Of a DNA stretch of 64,000 nt, positions 41,738 to 49,390 are shown piece by piece. The stretch is taken from NCBI RefSeq assembly GCF_900111685.1, contig NZ_FOHX01000012.1, forward strand, positions 1 through 64,000, read 5' to 3'. Within the stretch, counting starts at the first letter, position 1. Each line of letters starts with the position of its first letter. This DNA is from Nonomuraea wenchangensis (lineage in GTDB: Bacteria; Actinomycetota; Actinomycetes; Streptosporangiales; Streptosporangiaceae). A program made the translations under genes and the position numbers. The notes beneath the pieces are model-generated. The model was not told the origin of the DNA and did no database searches. It saw nothing but the letters and a program-made list of their open reading frames with translations.

Positions 41738-42403
41738 TCAGCGAACAGACGCAGGAGCCGGCATCAGCCCGAGCAGCACACTGGACCTGATCACCGCGTC
41801 GGTGTCCCCCGTGAGGGAGAGCCGGCCGGAGGCGAGCGCCTCGAAGGGAGTCAGCCGCTTGGCCCCGATCTCCACGAACGTCTGCGCGTCGGTGCGGGCC
41901 ACGACCGCGGCGACGCCCGGATACGGCCCCTCCATGGCGATCGGCCGCCTGCCGACGACGTCGATGTGGAAGACGATGTCGTCGACGTGGAACTCGTAAG
42001 CCTCGTCGATGTCGGAGGCGAAAGCGGGGTCCATCATCGCCTGCACCGCGAGGAAGCCCCAGTGCGGCCGGACCTCCAGGTTCTCCTCGGGCGAGCCCAG
42101 GAAGGCCATCCCCCAGCGGGCCAGCCGCAGGACCGGCTCGCGCAGCTCGCGGCCCAGCTCGGTCAGCTCGTAGCCCTGGTCGCGCGACTCCGGCTTGGCG
42201 ATGACGCCCAGTTCGGTCAGCGTCTTGAGCCGCTCGGCGAGCAGGTTGGTGCCGATGCCGGGGAGCTCGGCGAGGAACTCGCCGTAGCGCTTCGGGCCGA
42301 GCAGCAGCTCTCTGATGATGAGGAGCGTCCAGCGTTCACCGATGACGTCCAACGCCGACGCGAGTCCGCAGTACTGCCCGTAAAGCCGGCGCGCATGGCC
42401 CAT
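41738..42403 (-). CDS. HxlR-family regulator with C-terminal SCP2-like domain
   Basis: The 221-residue protein has an HxlR winged helix at about 5-100: QYCGLASALDVIGERWTLLI, IRELLLGPKRYGEFLAELPG, IGTNLLAERLKTLTELGVIA and YELTELGRELREPVLRLARW. The C-terminal half resembles the SCP2 sterol-carrier fold (EFHVDDIVFHIDVVGRRPIA, VVARTDAQTFVEIGAKRLTP, SGRLSLTGDTDAV), which may bind a small hydrophobic signal. Regulon site F lies 24 bases upstream of its ATG, so it is a natural candidate for the regulator that binds all six sites. This is inference from position. Confidence 0.87.
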   Translation of the reverse strand: MGHARRLYGQYCGLASALDVIGERWTLLIIRELLLGPKRYGEFLAELPGIGTNLLAERLKTLTELGVIAKPESRDQGYELTELGRELREPVLRLARWGMAFLGSPEENLEVRPHWGFLAVQAMMDPAFASDIDEAYEFHVDDIVFHIDVVGRRPIAMEGPYPGVAAVVARTDAQTFVEIGAKRLTPFEALASGRLSLTGDTDAVIRSSVLLGLMPAPASVR

Positions 42404-42427
42404 GGTAGCCTCCTCGCTCCGTGCCGT

Positions 42428-42448
42428 ACTTTAATTATACATAGACCA
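42428..42448 (+). promoter_or_regulatory. Regulon site F (AT-rich operator)
   Basis: ACTTTA-N8-TAGACCA lies in the divergent gap between the HxlR regulator and the second AhpD-fold gene. It is the weakest of the six matches (about 15 of 21 positions shared with site E). Confidence 0.45.
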
Positions 42449-42481
42449 TGAGAATAGCCACTCGGTCCACGAGGAGAGCGC

Positions 42482-43069
42482 ATGGAGCCTGAAAGCGTCC
42501 GCCTGCCCGTGATCAATGAGAGCCGGGCGGAAGGTGTGACCGCCACCCTGTACGCCGAGATGCGCGAGCACTTCGGCCTCGGTCTCGTCCCCGACGTGTT
42601 CAAGCTGGTGAGCACCCGGCCGGAGTTCCTCCAGGTGTTCTGGGACGGCTACCGCTCGGTCTTCGGCGCCGGGCTGCTGGAGCGCGACATCAAGGAGCTC
42701 ATCGCGGCCTTCGTCGCGCGCGAGGTCTCGTGCGCGTACTGCGTGGACGCGCACGTGCTGTTCCTGCGGCTGGTCGGAGCGGACGAGCGGATGGAGGCCA
42801 GCCTCCGGCACGCGGAGATCGACGACATGCCGTTGCCCGAAGCCACCAGGATCCTGCTCAGGCTGGCGGCCCAGGTCACCCACCAGGCGTACCGGATCAC
42901 CGACGACGACTTCGCCGACGCGCGCGCGGCCGGATGGAGCGACGGCCAGCTCCTGGAGGCGGTGTGGACCGCCTGCCAGTTCAACTGGGTGACCAGGATG
43001 GCGAGCGCGCTCGGGCTGACCACCCTGGGACAGCTCGCGGAGCTCGGCGAGACGCCCGTCACCGGCTGA
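42482..43069 (+). CDS. Carboxymuconolactone decarboxylase/AhpD-fold protein
   Basis: The 195-residue protein starts MEPESVRLPVINESRAEGVT after GAGGAG. It carries the AhpD-type motif SCAYCVDAHVLFLRLVGADE (Cys84, Cys87, His91) preceded by ERDIKELIAAFVAREVS, the usual pattern of peroxidase-related enzymes. It is divergent from the HxlR regulator and shares regulon site F. All cysteines are TGC. It probably acts in peroxide or thiol redox handling like the other AhpD-fold protein at 41 kb, to which it is related only in fold. Confidence 0.87.
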   Translation: MEPESVRLPVINESRAEGVTATLYAEMREHFGLGLVPDVFKLVSTRPEFLQVFWDGYRSVFGAGLLERDIKELIAAFVAREVSCAYCVDAHVLFLRLVGADERMEASLRHAEIDDMPLPEATRILLRLAAQVTHQAYRITDDDFADARAAGWSDGQLLEAVWTACQFNWVTRMASALGLTTLGQLAELGETPVTG

Positions 43070-43096
43070 CGACCGGAGTTCGCCGGGTGCCCGTCA

Positions 43097-45319
43097 CTAA
43101 GTGATGGTCAACTTGAGCGTCACCCCGTCCTCCGAGGTGACGCTCACCCGCTGTCCCGCGCGGACGGCGTTCTGGATCAGCACGGACGACAGCAGGTCGT
43201 CCAGCTCCCGCTGCACCACGCGCCGCAACGGACGCGCCCCCAGACCCGGATCGTGGCACGACGCGAGCAGGCACCGCCTGGCCTGCGGCGTGACGTCGAG
43301 GATCGCGCCCGCGCCGCGCAGGAACCGGTCGGCCAGCGCGTTGACCTCCAGATCCAGTACGGCGAGCAGTTCGGCGGCGCCGAGGGCGGAAAACACCACG
43401 ACCTCGTCGACGCGGTTGAGCAGCTCGGGTCGCAGACTCCGCCTCAGCTCACCGGTGATCGCGGCCCGCCTGTCCTCGTGCCGCTCCGAGGCGAAACCGC
43501 GGGGGGCTCCGGCCTCCGCCGTACCGAGGTTGGTGGTCATGATGACAACGGAGCCGGTGAAGCTCGTCGTCCGCCCGTCGCCCGAGCCGATCCTGCCCTC
43601 TTCGAGGATCTGGAGGAGGATGTCGAGGACGGCCGGGTGGGCCTTCTCGATCTCGTCGAAGAGCACCACGCCGGACGAGCGCTCCACGGCGCGGGTGAGC
43701 AGCCCGCCCGCTTCGAAGCCCTCGTATCCGGGCGGCGCGCCAACGAGGCTGGAGACGGCATGGCTCTCGGCGTATTCGCCCATGTCGATCTGGACGAGCG
43801 CGTCCTCACTGCCGGACAGCACCTCCGCGAGCGCCTTGGCCAGCAGCGACTTCCCGACTCCTGAGGGACCGGCGAACAGGAACGAGCCGATCGGCCGGTC
43901 GGGGTCGGCGACTCCGGCGCGGGAACGCCGGATGGCCGCGCTGACCGAGGCGATCGCGGCATCCTGGCCGACGACGCGGCGGCGCAGCTCGGTCTCCAGG
44001 TCGCGCAGCCTGCGCAGGTCGTCCTCGCCGAGGCGTTCGAGCGGGACACCCGCGGTCGCGGCCACGACCTCGCGCACGAGATCCTCGGTCACCTCCCGCG
44101 CGGTCCCTCTGATGCGGGCCAGCGCGCAGGCCTCGTCGACGGCGTCCACGGCCTTGTCGGGCAGCAGGCGGCCGCGCACGTGCCGGTCGGTCAGGCGGGT
44201 GGCGGCGACCAGCGCGGCGTCCGTGATCGTCACGCCGTGGTGGCTCTCGTAGCGCGGTCGCAGTCCTTCGAGCATCTCGATCGTGCCCGCGACGGTCGGG
44301 GGCTCGATCGCCACCACCTGGAAGCGGCGGCCGAGCGCGGCGTCGCCCGCGATCCGGGAGCGATACTCCTCCGGGGTCGTCGCGCCGATGAGCCTCAGCT
44401 CGCCTCGCTCCAGGAGCGGCTTCACCAGGGCGGACGCGTCGAGGCCGCCGCTGCTGTCGCCCGCTCCGACCAGGGCGTGCACCTCGTCCAGGAACAGGAC
44501 GATCTCACCGTCGTCGCGCGCCTCGTTGAGCACCGTCTTCAACCGTTCCTCGAAGACGCCCCGGCGGCTCGCTCCGGCCAGCAGGGAGCCGAGGTCGAGC
44601 GCGTACAGGCGCACCTCACGGAGCCCGTCGGGCACCTGGCCCTCGGCGATCCGGCAGGCCAGCGCCTCCACCAGCGCGGTCTTGCCCACGCCTGGCCCGC
44701 CCAGGAGCAGCGGGCTGTTCTTCGTCCTGCGCAGGAGCACCTGGACCAGCCGGTCGAGTTCGGACTCCCGGCCGAGCACCGGGTCGAACTCGCCCGCCCG
44801 CGCCGCGTCGGTCAGGTCGCGGCCGAAGCGTCCCAGCAGGACGTCCACGGGGCGCACGGGCCGGTCCGGCCTTCCCCCGGGCCGCGCCGACCGGTCGAGC
44901 GCCGCCAGGATCCTGCCTCTGAGCAGGTCCGTCTCGACGCCCAGCCCTTTCAGGGCGAGCGTGCCAGGATCCTCCGCATCGCTCAGCATGCCGAGCAGGA
45001 TGTGCTCGCCGTCGATCTCGTCCTGCCCCAGCCGGGCGGCTTCCTCGCTGGAGCGGCCGAGAAGGGCGGCGGCGCGGGAACTCAGGTTCATGCTCCCGGC
45101 GGAGAAGACCTGGCCGCGGCCCACGACCTTCTCCACCTCGCCGTGGACGGCCTCAAGGTCGATGTCCAGATCGGTGAGCAGGTCTCCGGCGATCCCGCCC
45201 GCCTGCACCAGGCCGAGGAGGATGTGCTCCGTCCCGATCGTGTTGTGGTTGAACATCCTGGCCTCTTCCTCGGCCAGGACGAGGACCTGCCTGGCGCGGG
45301 CGCCCAGACGCTCCACCAT
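43097..45319 (-). CDS. ClpC-like AAA+ chaperone/ATPase
   Basis: The 740-residue protein starts MVERLGARARQVLVLAEEEA (ATG 45319 after AAGGAG). It has the two Clp N-domain repeats (FNHNTIGTEHILLGLV, LGQDEIDGEHILLGML). AAA+ domain 1 follows, with Walker A GGPGVGKTALVEAL and Walker B VLFLDEVHALVG. AAA+ domain 2 has GPSGVGKSLLAKAL and VVLFDEIEKAHPAVLDI. It is about 100 residues shorter than housekeeping ClpC, mainly around the middle domain, so it may be a paralogue with an altered partner. It would unfold proteins for ClpP or act as a chaperone. It ends 27 bases from the convergent AhpD-fold gene. Confidence 0.88.
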   Translation of the reverse strand: MVERLGARARQVLVLAEEEARMFNHNTIGTEHILLGLVQAGGIAGDLLTDLDIDLEAVHGEVEKVVGRGQVFSAGSMNLSSRAAALLGRSSEEAARLGQDEIDGEHILLGMLSDAEDPGTLALKGLGVETDLLRGRILAALDRSARPGGRPDRPVRPVDVLLGRFGRDLTDAARAGEFDPVLGRESELDRLVQVLLRRTKNSPLLLGGPGVGKTALVEALACRIAEGQVPDGLREVRLYALDLGSLLAGASRRGVFEERLKTVLNEARDDGEIVLFLDEVHALVGAGDSSGGLDASALVKPLLERGELRLIGATTPEEYRSRIAGDAALGRRFQVVAIEPPTVAGTIEMLEGLRPRYESHHGVTITDAALVAATRLTDRHVRGRLLPDKAVDAVDEACALARIRGTAREVTEDLVREVVAATAGVPLERLGEDDLRRLRDLETELRRRVVGQDAAIASVSAAIRRSRAGVADPDRPIGSFLFAGPSGVGKSLLAKALAEVLSGSEDALVQIDMGEYAESHAVSSLVGAPPGYEGFEAGGLLTRAVERSSGVVLFDEIEKAHPAVLDILLQILEEGRIGSGDGRTTSFTGSVVIMTTNLGTAEAGAPRGFASERHEDRRAAITGELRRSLRPELLNRVDEVVVFSALGAAELLAVLDLEVNALADRFLRGAGAILDVTPQARRCLLASCHDPGLGARPLRRVVQRELDDLLSSVLIQNAVRAGQRVSVTSEDGVTLKLTIT

Positions 45320-45800
45320 GCTCGCTCCTTGTTCGGACCCCGGCCGCGTCGGCGCCGGGGTCCTGGTCGCCGGGGCCGGCATCGCCGCTCACGCCGGCTC
45401 CGCCGTACGACGGGGGGCCGCCGGGAGGGAGAAGCCGCGAGGGCGATGCCGGTCGTCCGCTGTCATGCGGTCCTTCCGCCGCCTGTTTCGCCAGGTCGAA
45501 GCCTGCCTGCCAGATGTCTTCGACGAACTCGCGCAGTTTGGAGATCGTCGCCGGGCTGGCGCGGTACAGCCGCCGGGTGCCCTGTCGGCGCTCGGTGACG
45601 AGGTGGGCCTCCCGCAGGACCTTGAGATGTTGCGACACCGCCGACCGGGTGACCGCGAAGTGCTCCGCGATCTCCCCGGCCGGCCGTTCGGTGGCGGCGA
45701 TGAGATGGAGGATCGCCCGGCGGGTCGGCTCGGCTATCGCCCGGAGGACGACGTCGAGTTCCGCTCCGCCCGGTTCCCCGTCCGTCTCACCCCGGTGCAT
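45153..45800 (-). CDS. ArsR-family regulator with anomalous tail overlapping the Clp gene
   Basis: The first 105 residues are a standard ArsR winged helix: LDVVLRAIAEPTRRAILHLI, RPAGEIAEHFAVTRSAVSQH and LKVLREAHLVTERRQGTRRL, ending FVEDIWQAGFDLAKQAAEGP. The frame then continues for about 100 Gly/Pro/Arg-rich residues and overlaps the start of the Clp gene by 167 bases. Usual relatives stop after about 110 residues, so the tail is probably read from what should be untranslated sequence after loss of the stop codon. The gene lies 12 bases after the VOC protein gene, forming an ArsR-VOC pair of a common type. Confidence 0.75.
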   Translation of the reverse strand: MHRGETDGEPGGAELDVVLRAIAEPTRRAILHLIAATERPAGEIAEHFAVTRSAVSQHLKVLREAHLVTERRQGTRRLYRASPATISKLREFVEDIWQAGFDLAKQAAEGPHDSGRPASPSRLLPPGGPPSYGGAGVSGDAGPGDQDPGADAAGVRTRSEHGGASGRPRQAGPRPGRGRGQDVQPQHDRDGAHPPRPGAGGRDRRRPAHRSGHRP

Positions 45801-45812
45801 GCCGGTGGCGGT

Positions 45813-46154
45813 TCAGCGCTGCCACAGGCCGACCTGCAGGCCGTCCGGGTCCTTGAAGGTGGCCATCGTGCCGATGCCCGGGATCTCGTATGGCGGGGTG
45901 ACGCGCTCGCCGCCCTGCGCCTCGATGGCCTTCAGGGTCGCCTCGGCGTCGTCGACGACGATGTACATGACCAGCGAGGCACTGTCGCCCTCGCCGATGC
46001 CGCCGGGGATGCCCTCTCCCGCTCCTGTGTCGACCATGCCGTAGTTCATCTGCGGGTCGACGTCGATCTTCCAGCCGAAGATCTCGGAGTAGAACGCGCG
46101 CGAGGTGGCGGCGTTCTTGGAGGTGAGGTCGAACCAGGCGATGGGCTTGCCCAT
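45813..46154 (-). CDS. VOC/glyoxalase-family protein
   Basis: The 113-residue protein starts MGKPIAWFDLTSKNAATSRA and reads FYSEIFGWKIDVDPQMNYGM, then VMYIVVDDAEATLKAIEAQG, and ends FKDPDGLQVGLWQR. These are the paired beta-alpha-beta-beta-beta modules of the vicinal oxygen chelate superfamily, with a metal-binding His/Glu pattern only partly evident. Members include glyoxalases, dioxygenases and drug-binding resistance proteins. Its position before an ArsR regulator and 0.1 kb after a drug-type MFS gene makes a detoxification role plausible. Confidence 0.83.
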   Translation of the reverse strand: MGKPIAWFDLTSKNAATSRAFYSEIFGWKIDVDPQMNYGMVDTGAGEGIPGGIGEGDSASLVMYIVVDDAEATLKAIEAQGGERVTPPYEIPGIGTMATFKDPDGLQVGLWQR

Positions 46155-46272
46155 GGTGATTCCTTCCTGCGTGACGGGTTCTTCGGTGGATCCGGCCCGC
46201 GGGGGACCGGACGTCTCGCCGAGCGCCCCGGGAGCCGGGACGGGGGCGCGGCGGCTCCCGGGGGCGCTCCGG

Positions 46273-47715
46273 TCAGGAGGTCGCGCCGCCCGGCTGCATG
46301 TCGGGGGAGGCGGGCATGGCGTGCGGTGCGGGCTTGCGGATGACGGCCGCGGCCAGCACGCCGGCGAGGGTGAGGACGGCAAGCGCGATCGTGGCGGGGG
46401 TGAAGCCCGCCACGAAGGTCGCGTTGGATCCGTATCCGCCCTGCGCGGTGAAAATCGCCGCCACCATGGCCACGCCGAAGACGGCGCCGACCTGCCGGAT
46501 CGTGTTGCTCACGCCAGCCGCCACACCGGCCTCCATGGGGCTGACCGAGCGCATGACGGCCGAGGCGACCGTGGGGAAGGCGATGGCGACGCCCACGCCC
46601 GCGGCGAGCAGCGGGGCGATCATCGGACCGTAGCCGGTTCCGGCCGAGGCCATCAGCGCGATGGCGAGGAAGCCGCCGCCGTGCAGGAGCAGTCCGAGGA
46701 TGACCAGCGGGCGCTCGCCCATGCTGTCGGCGAGCTTGCCCGCGATGGGCGAGATGAACAGCGCGAGCGCCACCCAGGGCAGCAGCCTGATGCCGACCCC
46801 GAGCGGGTCGTTGCCCTCCACGAGCTGGAGGTACTGGGCGAAGACGAAGCCGTTGCCGTACAGGGCGGCGGCGAGGACGAAGCCGGACAGGCAGCCGCCG
46901 GTGAAGCCGCGGTTGCGGAAGATGGCGAGCGGCATCATCGGACTGGAGGCTTTGGCCTGCCAGACGACGAAGAGGATCAGCGCGATGGCGCCGCCGATGA
47001 AGCCGGCGAGGATGGTGGGCGAGGTCCAGCCGGCCTCGCCGCCGCGGATGAGCGACTGGGCGACGCCGAAGACGCCGAGCGTGGCCAGCACCAGCCCGAG
47101 CAGGTCGATCGAGCGCCGCACACCGTGCGTCTCACTGATCTTCATCAGGCTCAGCACGATGAGGATCACGCCGACGGGGACGTTCAGCCAGAAGATCCAC
47201 TGCCAGGCCAGGCCCTGGATGACGAGGCCGCCCACGAGCGGTCCCGCGGCCACGGCCACACCGGAGATGGCGCCCCAGACGCCGAAGGCGGCGCCGCGCG
47301 CCTCGGGCGGGGTGGCGTCGGTGATGACGGCGAGAGCGAGCGCGATCGCGATGCCGCCGCCGATGCCCTGCAGCGATCGGGCGGCGATCAGAACGTCGAT
47401 GGAGGTGCTGAGCGCGCACAGCGCCGAGCTGAGGGTGAAGAGCCCGATGCCGATGACGAACAGCGTGCGCCGCCCGAACCGGTCGCCGAGCGCCGCGCCA
47501 GTGAGGATGAAGGCGGCGAAGCCCAGCTCGTAGGCGCTCACGGTCCAGCCGAGACCCGCCACACCGGCGGCGAGCTCCTCGTGGAGCGTCGGCAGGGCGG
47601 TCGTGACCACGAGCACGTCCAGGCCGACCATGAAGGAGGCGAAAGAGGCGAGGATCAGGGTCCAGCGTTGCCGTTCCGGCGAGAACCCCGAGGAAGAACT
47701 GTCATTGACCGTCAT
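46273..47715 (-). CDS. MFS multidrug exporter (EmrB/QacA-like, 14 segments)
   Basis: The 480-residue protein begins MTVNDSSSSGFSPERQRWTL and has about 14 membrane helices. DHA2 signatures are clear: LDVLVVTTALPTLHEEL in helix 1, TGAALGDRFGRRTLFVIGIG as motif A, SLQGIGGGIAIALALAVITD, and AAGPLVGGLVIQGLAWQWIF as motif C. It is expected to expel a drug or endogenous metabolite, perhaps the product of the neighbouring PKS operon. I chose ATG 47715 over the upstream in-frame start because helix 1 follows directly. A 12-bp palindrome lies 74 bases upstream. Confidence 0.88.
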   Translation of the reverse strand: MTVNDSSSSGFSPERQRWTLILASFASFMVGLDVLVVTTALPTLHEELAAGVAGLGWTVSAYELGFAAFILTGAALGDRFGRRTLFVIGIGLFTLSSALCALSTSIDVLIAARSLQGIGGGIAIALALAVITDATPPEARGAAFGVWGAISGVAVAAGPLVGGLVIQGLAWQWIFWLNVPVGVILIVLSLMKISETHGVRRSIDLLGLVLATLGVFGVAQSLIRGGEAGWTSPTILAGFIGGAIALILFVVWQAKASSPMMPLAIFRNRGFTGGCLSGFVLAAALYGNGFVFAQYLQLVEGNDPLGVGIRLLPWVALALFISPIAGKLADSMGERPLVILGLLLHGGGFLAIALMASAGTGYGPMIAPLLAAGVGVAIAFPTVASAVMRSVSPMEAGVAAGVSNTIRQVGAVFGVAMVAAIFTAQGGYGSNATFVAGFTPATIALAVLTLAGVLAAAVIRKPAPHAMPASPDMQPGGATS

Positions 47716-47788
47716 GGCGACTCCAGACCAGACAGATGGTGAGGACGGCAGCGCTCCGGGCCGCTGCGCGCTCCAAACGTAAGCCAAA

Positions 47789-47800
47789 GCTTTCGAAAGC
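47789..47800. promoter_or_regulatory. Palindrome in the MFS control region
   Basis: GCTTTCGAAAGC is a perfect 12-bp palindrome between the MFS start and the secreted beta-propeller gene. It could be an operator for the exporter. Confidence 0.45.
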
Positions 47801-47827
47801 GTCAACTGTCATTTCAGGGCGAGAGCA

Positions 47828-47848
47828 TTGACTATATATTTATAAAGT
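47828..47848 (-). promoter_or_regulatory. Regulon site E (AT-rich operator)
   Basis: On the minus strand it reads ACTTTA-N8-TAGTCAA. It ends 14 bases before the ATG of the secreted LVIVD protein, so it must overlap or replace its promoter. Confidence 0.65.
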
Positions 47849-47862
47849 AATCCACTGGAGTC

Positions 47863-49233
47863 ATGTCGAGAAAACCCATCGCCCTGTCAGCCGCCGTACT
47901 CCTGGCACTGACCACCGCCATGGCGACCGCGCCGCCGGAGCCGCCCTCGATGAGCGCCAACATCCGCCACCTCGCGAACGTGCCCAAACAGCCGCCGTTC
48001 GACGGCATGTCCACTCCGACCACCGACCTGGCCTTCACCGGCCGTCACGCGATCGCGGGCAACTTCGCCGGCTTCACCGTCTACGACATCGGCGACCCGC
48101 GCCGGCCGAAGACCGCGGCGCGGGTCCTGTGCCCGGGCGCGCAGAACGACGTGTCGGTCTCCGGCTCGCTGCTCTTCCTGTCGACCGACGAGCCGCGCAG
48201 CGACGACTCCTGCGCCAGCACGCCCTCCCCCGCCGGCGGATGGGAGGGCATCAAGATCTTCGACATGGGCGATCCCGCGAACCCGCGCTACGTGCGGTCG
48301 ATCGCGACGCCCTGCGGCTCCCACACCAACACGCTCGTCCCCGGCAGGGGCCGCCATCGCGGCAGCGTCTTCCTCTACGTCTCCTCCTACCTGATCGGCC
48401 AGGAGACCAGCGGGTGTGCCGCGCCCCACGACAAGATCTCGATCATCGAGGTGCCGCTCGGCCGGCCGGAGCAGGCCGCGATCGTCGCCGAGCCCGTGCT
48501 CTTCCCCGACGGCGGCAACCCGGGCGGCACCGGCAGCACCTGGTATCCCACCACGGGCTGCCACGACCTGACCGCCTACCCAGCCAAGAACCTCATGGCG
48601 GGCGCCTGCATGGGCGACGGCCTGCTCATGGACATCGCCGACCCGCTCCGCCCGCGCGTCATCACCCGCGTCCAGGACACCGAGAACTTCGCCTTCTGGC
48701 ACTCGGCCGTCTTCAACCAGCGCGGCGACACGGTGGTGTTCGGCGACGAGCTCGGCGGGGGCTTCGCCCCCACCTGCACCGCCGCGACGGGAGCCACCAG
48801 GGGCGCGAACGCGATCTACTCGATCACGGGGTACGGCGACCAGCGCACGCTGGTCAAACGGGGCTACTACAAGCTTCCGCGCGAGCAGGGCCAGACCGAG
48901 AACTGCGTCGCACACTACGGATCGACCATGCCCGTGCTCGGCCGGGACATCATGGTCCAGGCGTGGTACCAGGGCGGCGTGTCGGTGTGGGAGTTCACCG
49001 ATCCGCGGCGGCCGCGCGAGATCGCCCACTTCGACCGCGGGCCGCTCTCCCCCACCCAGCTCATCCTCGGCGGCGCCTGGTCGGCCTACTACTACAACGG
49101 CTTCATCTACGTGGCCGACACCCAGCTCGGGCTCGACGTCCTGGAGCTCAGGGACCCGCGCACCCGGAGCGCGGGGCTGACGCGCTATAGGGAATTCAAC
49201 CCCCAGACCCAGCCCGCGGGCCTCTTCGGCTAA
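47863..49233 (+). CDS. Secreted LVIVD-repeat beta-propeller protein
   Basis: The 456-residue product has a Sec signal peptide (MSRKPIALSAAVLLALTTAM). Repeats of LVIVD/beta-propeller type follow, such as AGNFAGFTVYDIGDPRRPKT, GIKIFDMGDPANPRYVRSIA, LLMDIADPLRPRVITRVQD, GVSVWEFTDPRRPREIAHFD and LGLDVLELRDPRTRS. Each blade ends in V-x-D-[IL/F]-x-DPxxP. Eight or so cysteines suggest disulfides, fitting an exported protein. Such proteins are surface-located and of unknown function. One Cys is encoded TGT, in SGCAAPH, but the hairpin after it lacks a GU loop at the right place. Regulon site E is directly upstream. Confidence 0.8.
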   Translation: MSRKPIALSAAVLLALTTAMATAPPEPPSMSANIRHLANVPKQPPFDGMSTPTTDLAFTGRHAIAGNFAGFTVYDIGDPRRPKTAARVLCPGAQNDVSVSGSLLFLSTDEPRSDDSCASTPSPAGGWEGIKIFDMGDPANPRYVRSIATPCGSHTNTLVPGRGRHRGSVFLYVSSYLIGQETSGCAAPHDKISIIEVPLGRPEQAAIVAEPVLFPDGGNPGGTGSTWYPTTGCHDLTAYPAKNLMAGACMGDGLLMDIADPLRPRVITRVQDTENFAFWHSAVFNQRGDTVVFGDELGGGFAPTCTAATGATRGANAIYSITGYGDQRTLVKRGYYKLPREQGQTENCVAHYGSTMPVLGRDIMVQAWYQGGVSVWEFTDPRRPREIAHFDRGPLSPTQLILGGAWSAYYYNGFIYVADTQLGLDVLELRDPRTRSAGLTRYREFNPQTQPAGLFG

Positions 49234-49241
49234 GGACCGCC

Positions 49242-49289
49242 CCGGCCCCCGCCACGTCTTGACGAGCTCGGCGACGTGCCGGGGGCCGG
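49242..49289. terminator. Bidirectional terminator hairpin
   Basis: A 17-bp stem with one mismatch (49242-49258 with 49273-49289, beginning CCGGCCCCCG) follows the LVIVD gene and lies beyond the end of the leftward PKS operon. Confidence 0.7.
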
Positions 49290-49390
49290 CGAGCGGCCGT
49301 GCGCCCCCGTCCAGGTGGACTTCCCGGCCGCGCCCAGTCCCACGAGGACGACCAGGCACGGCGAGGGCAGTCTGACGGTCATGAAGCGGT

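Noticed and set aside
48415..48420. TGT codon in the secreted LVIVD protein as a possible Sec site
   Set aside because: A hairpin is present downstream but lies too far away and lacks a GU loop and bulged U.
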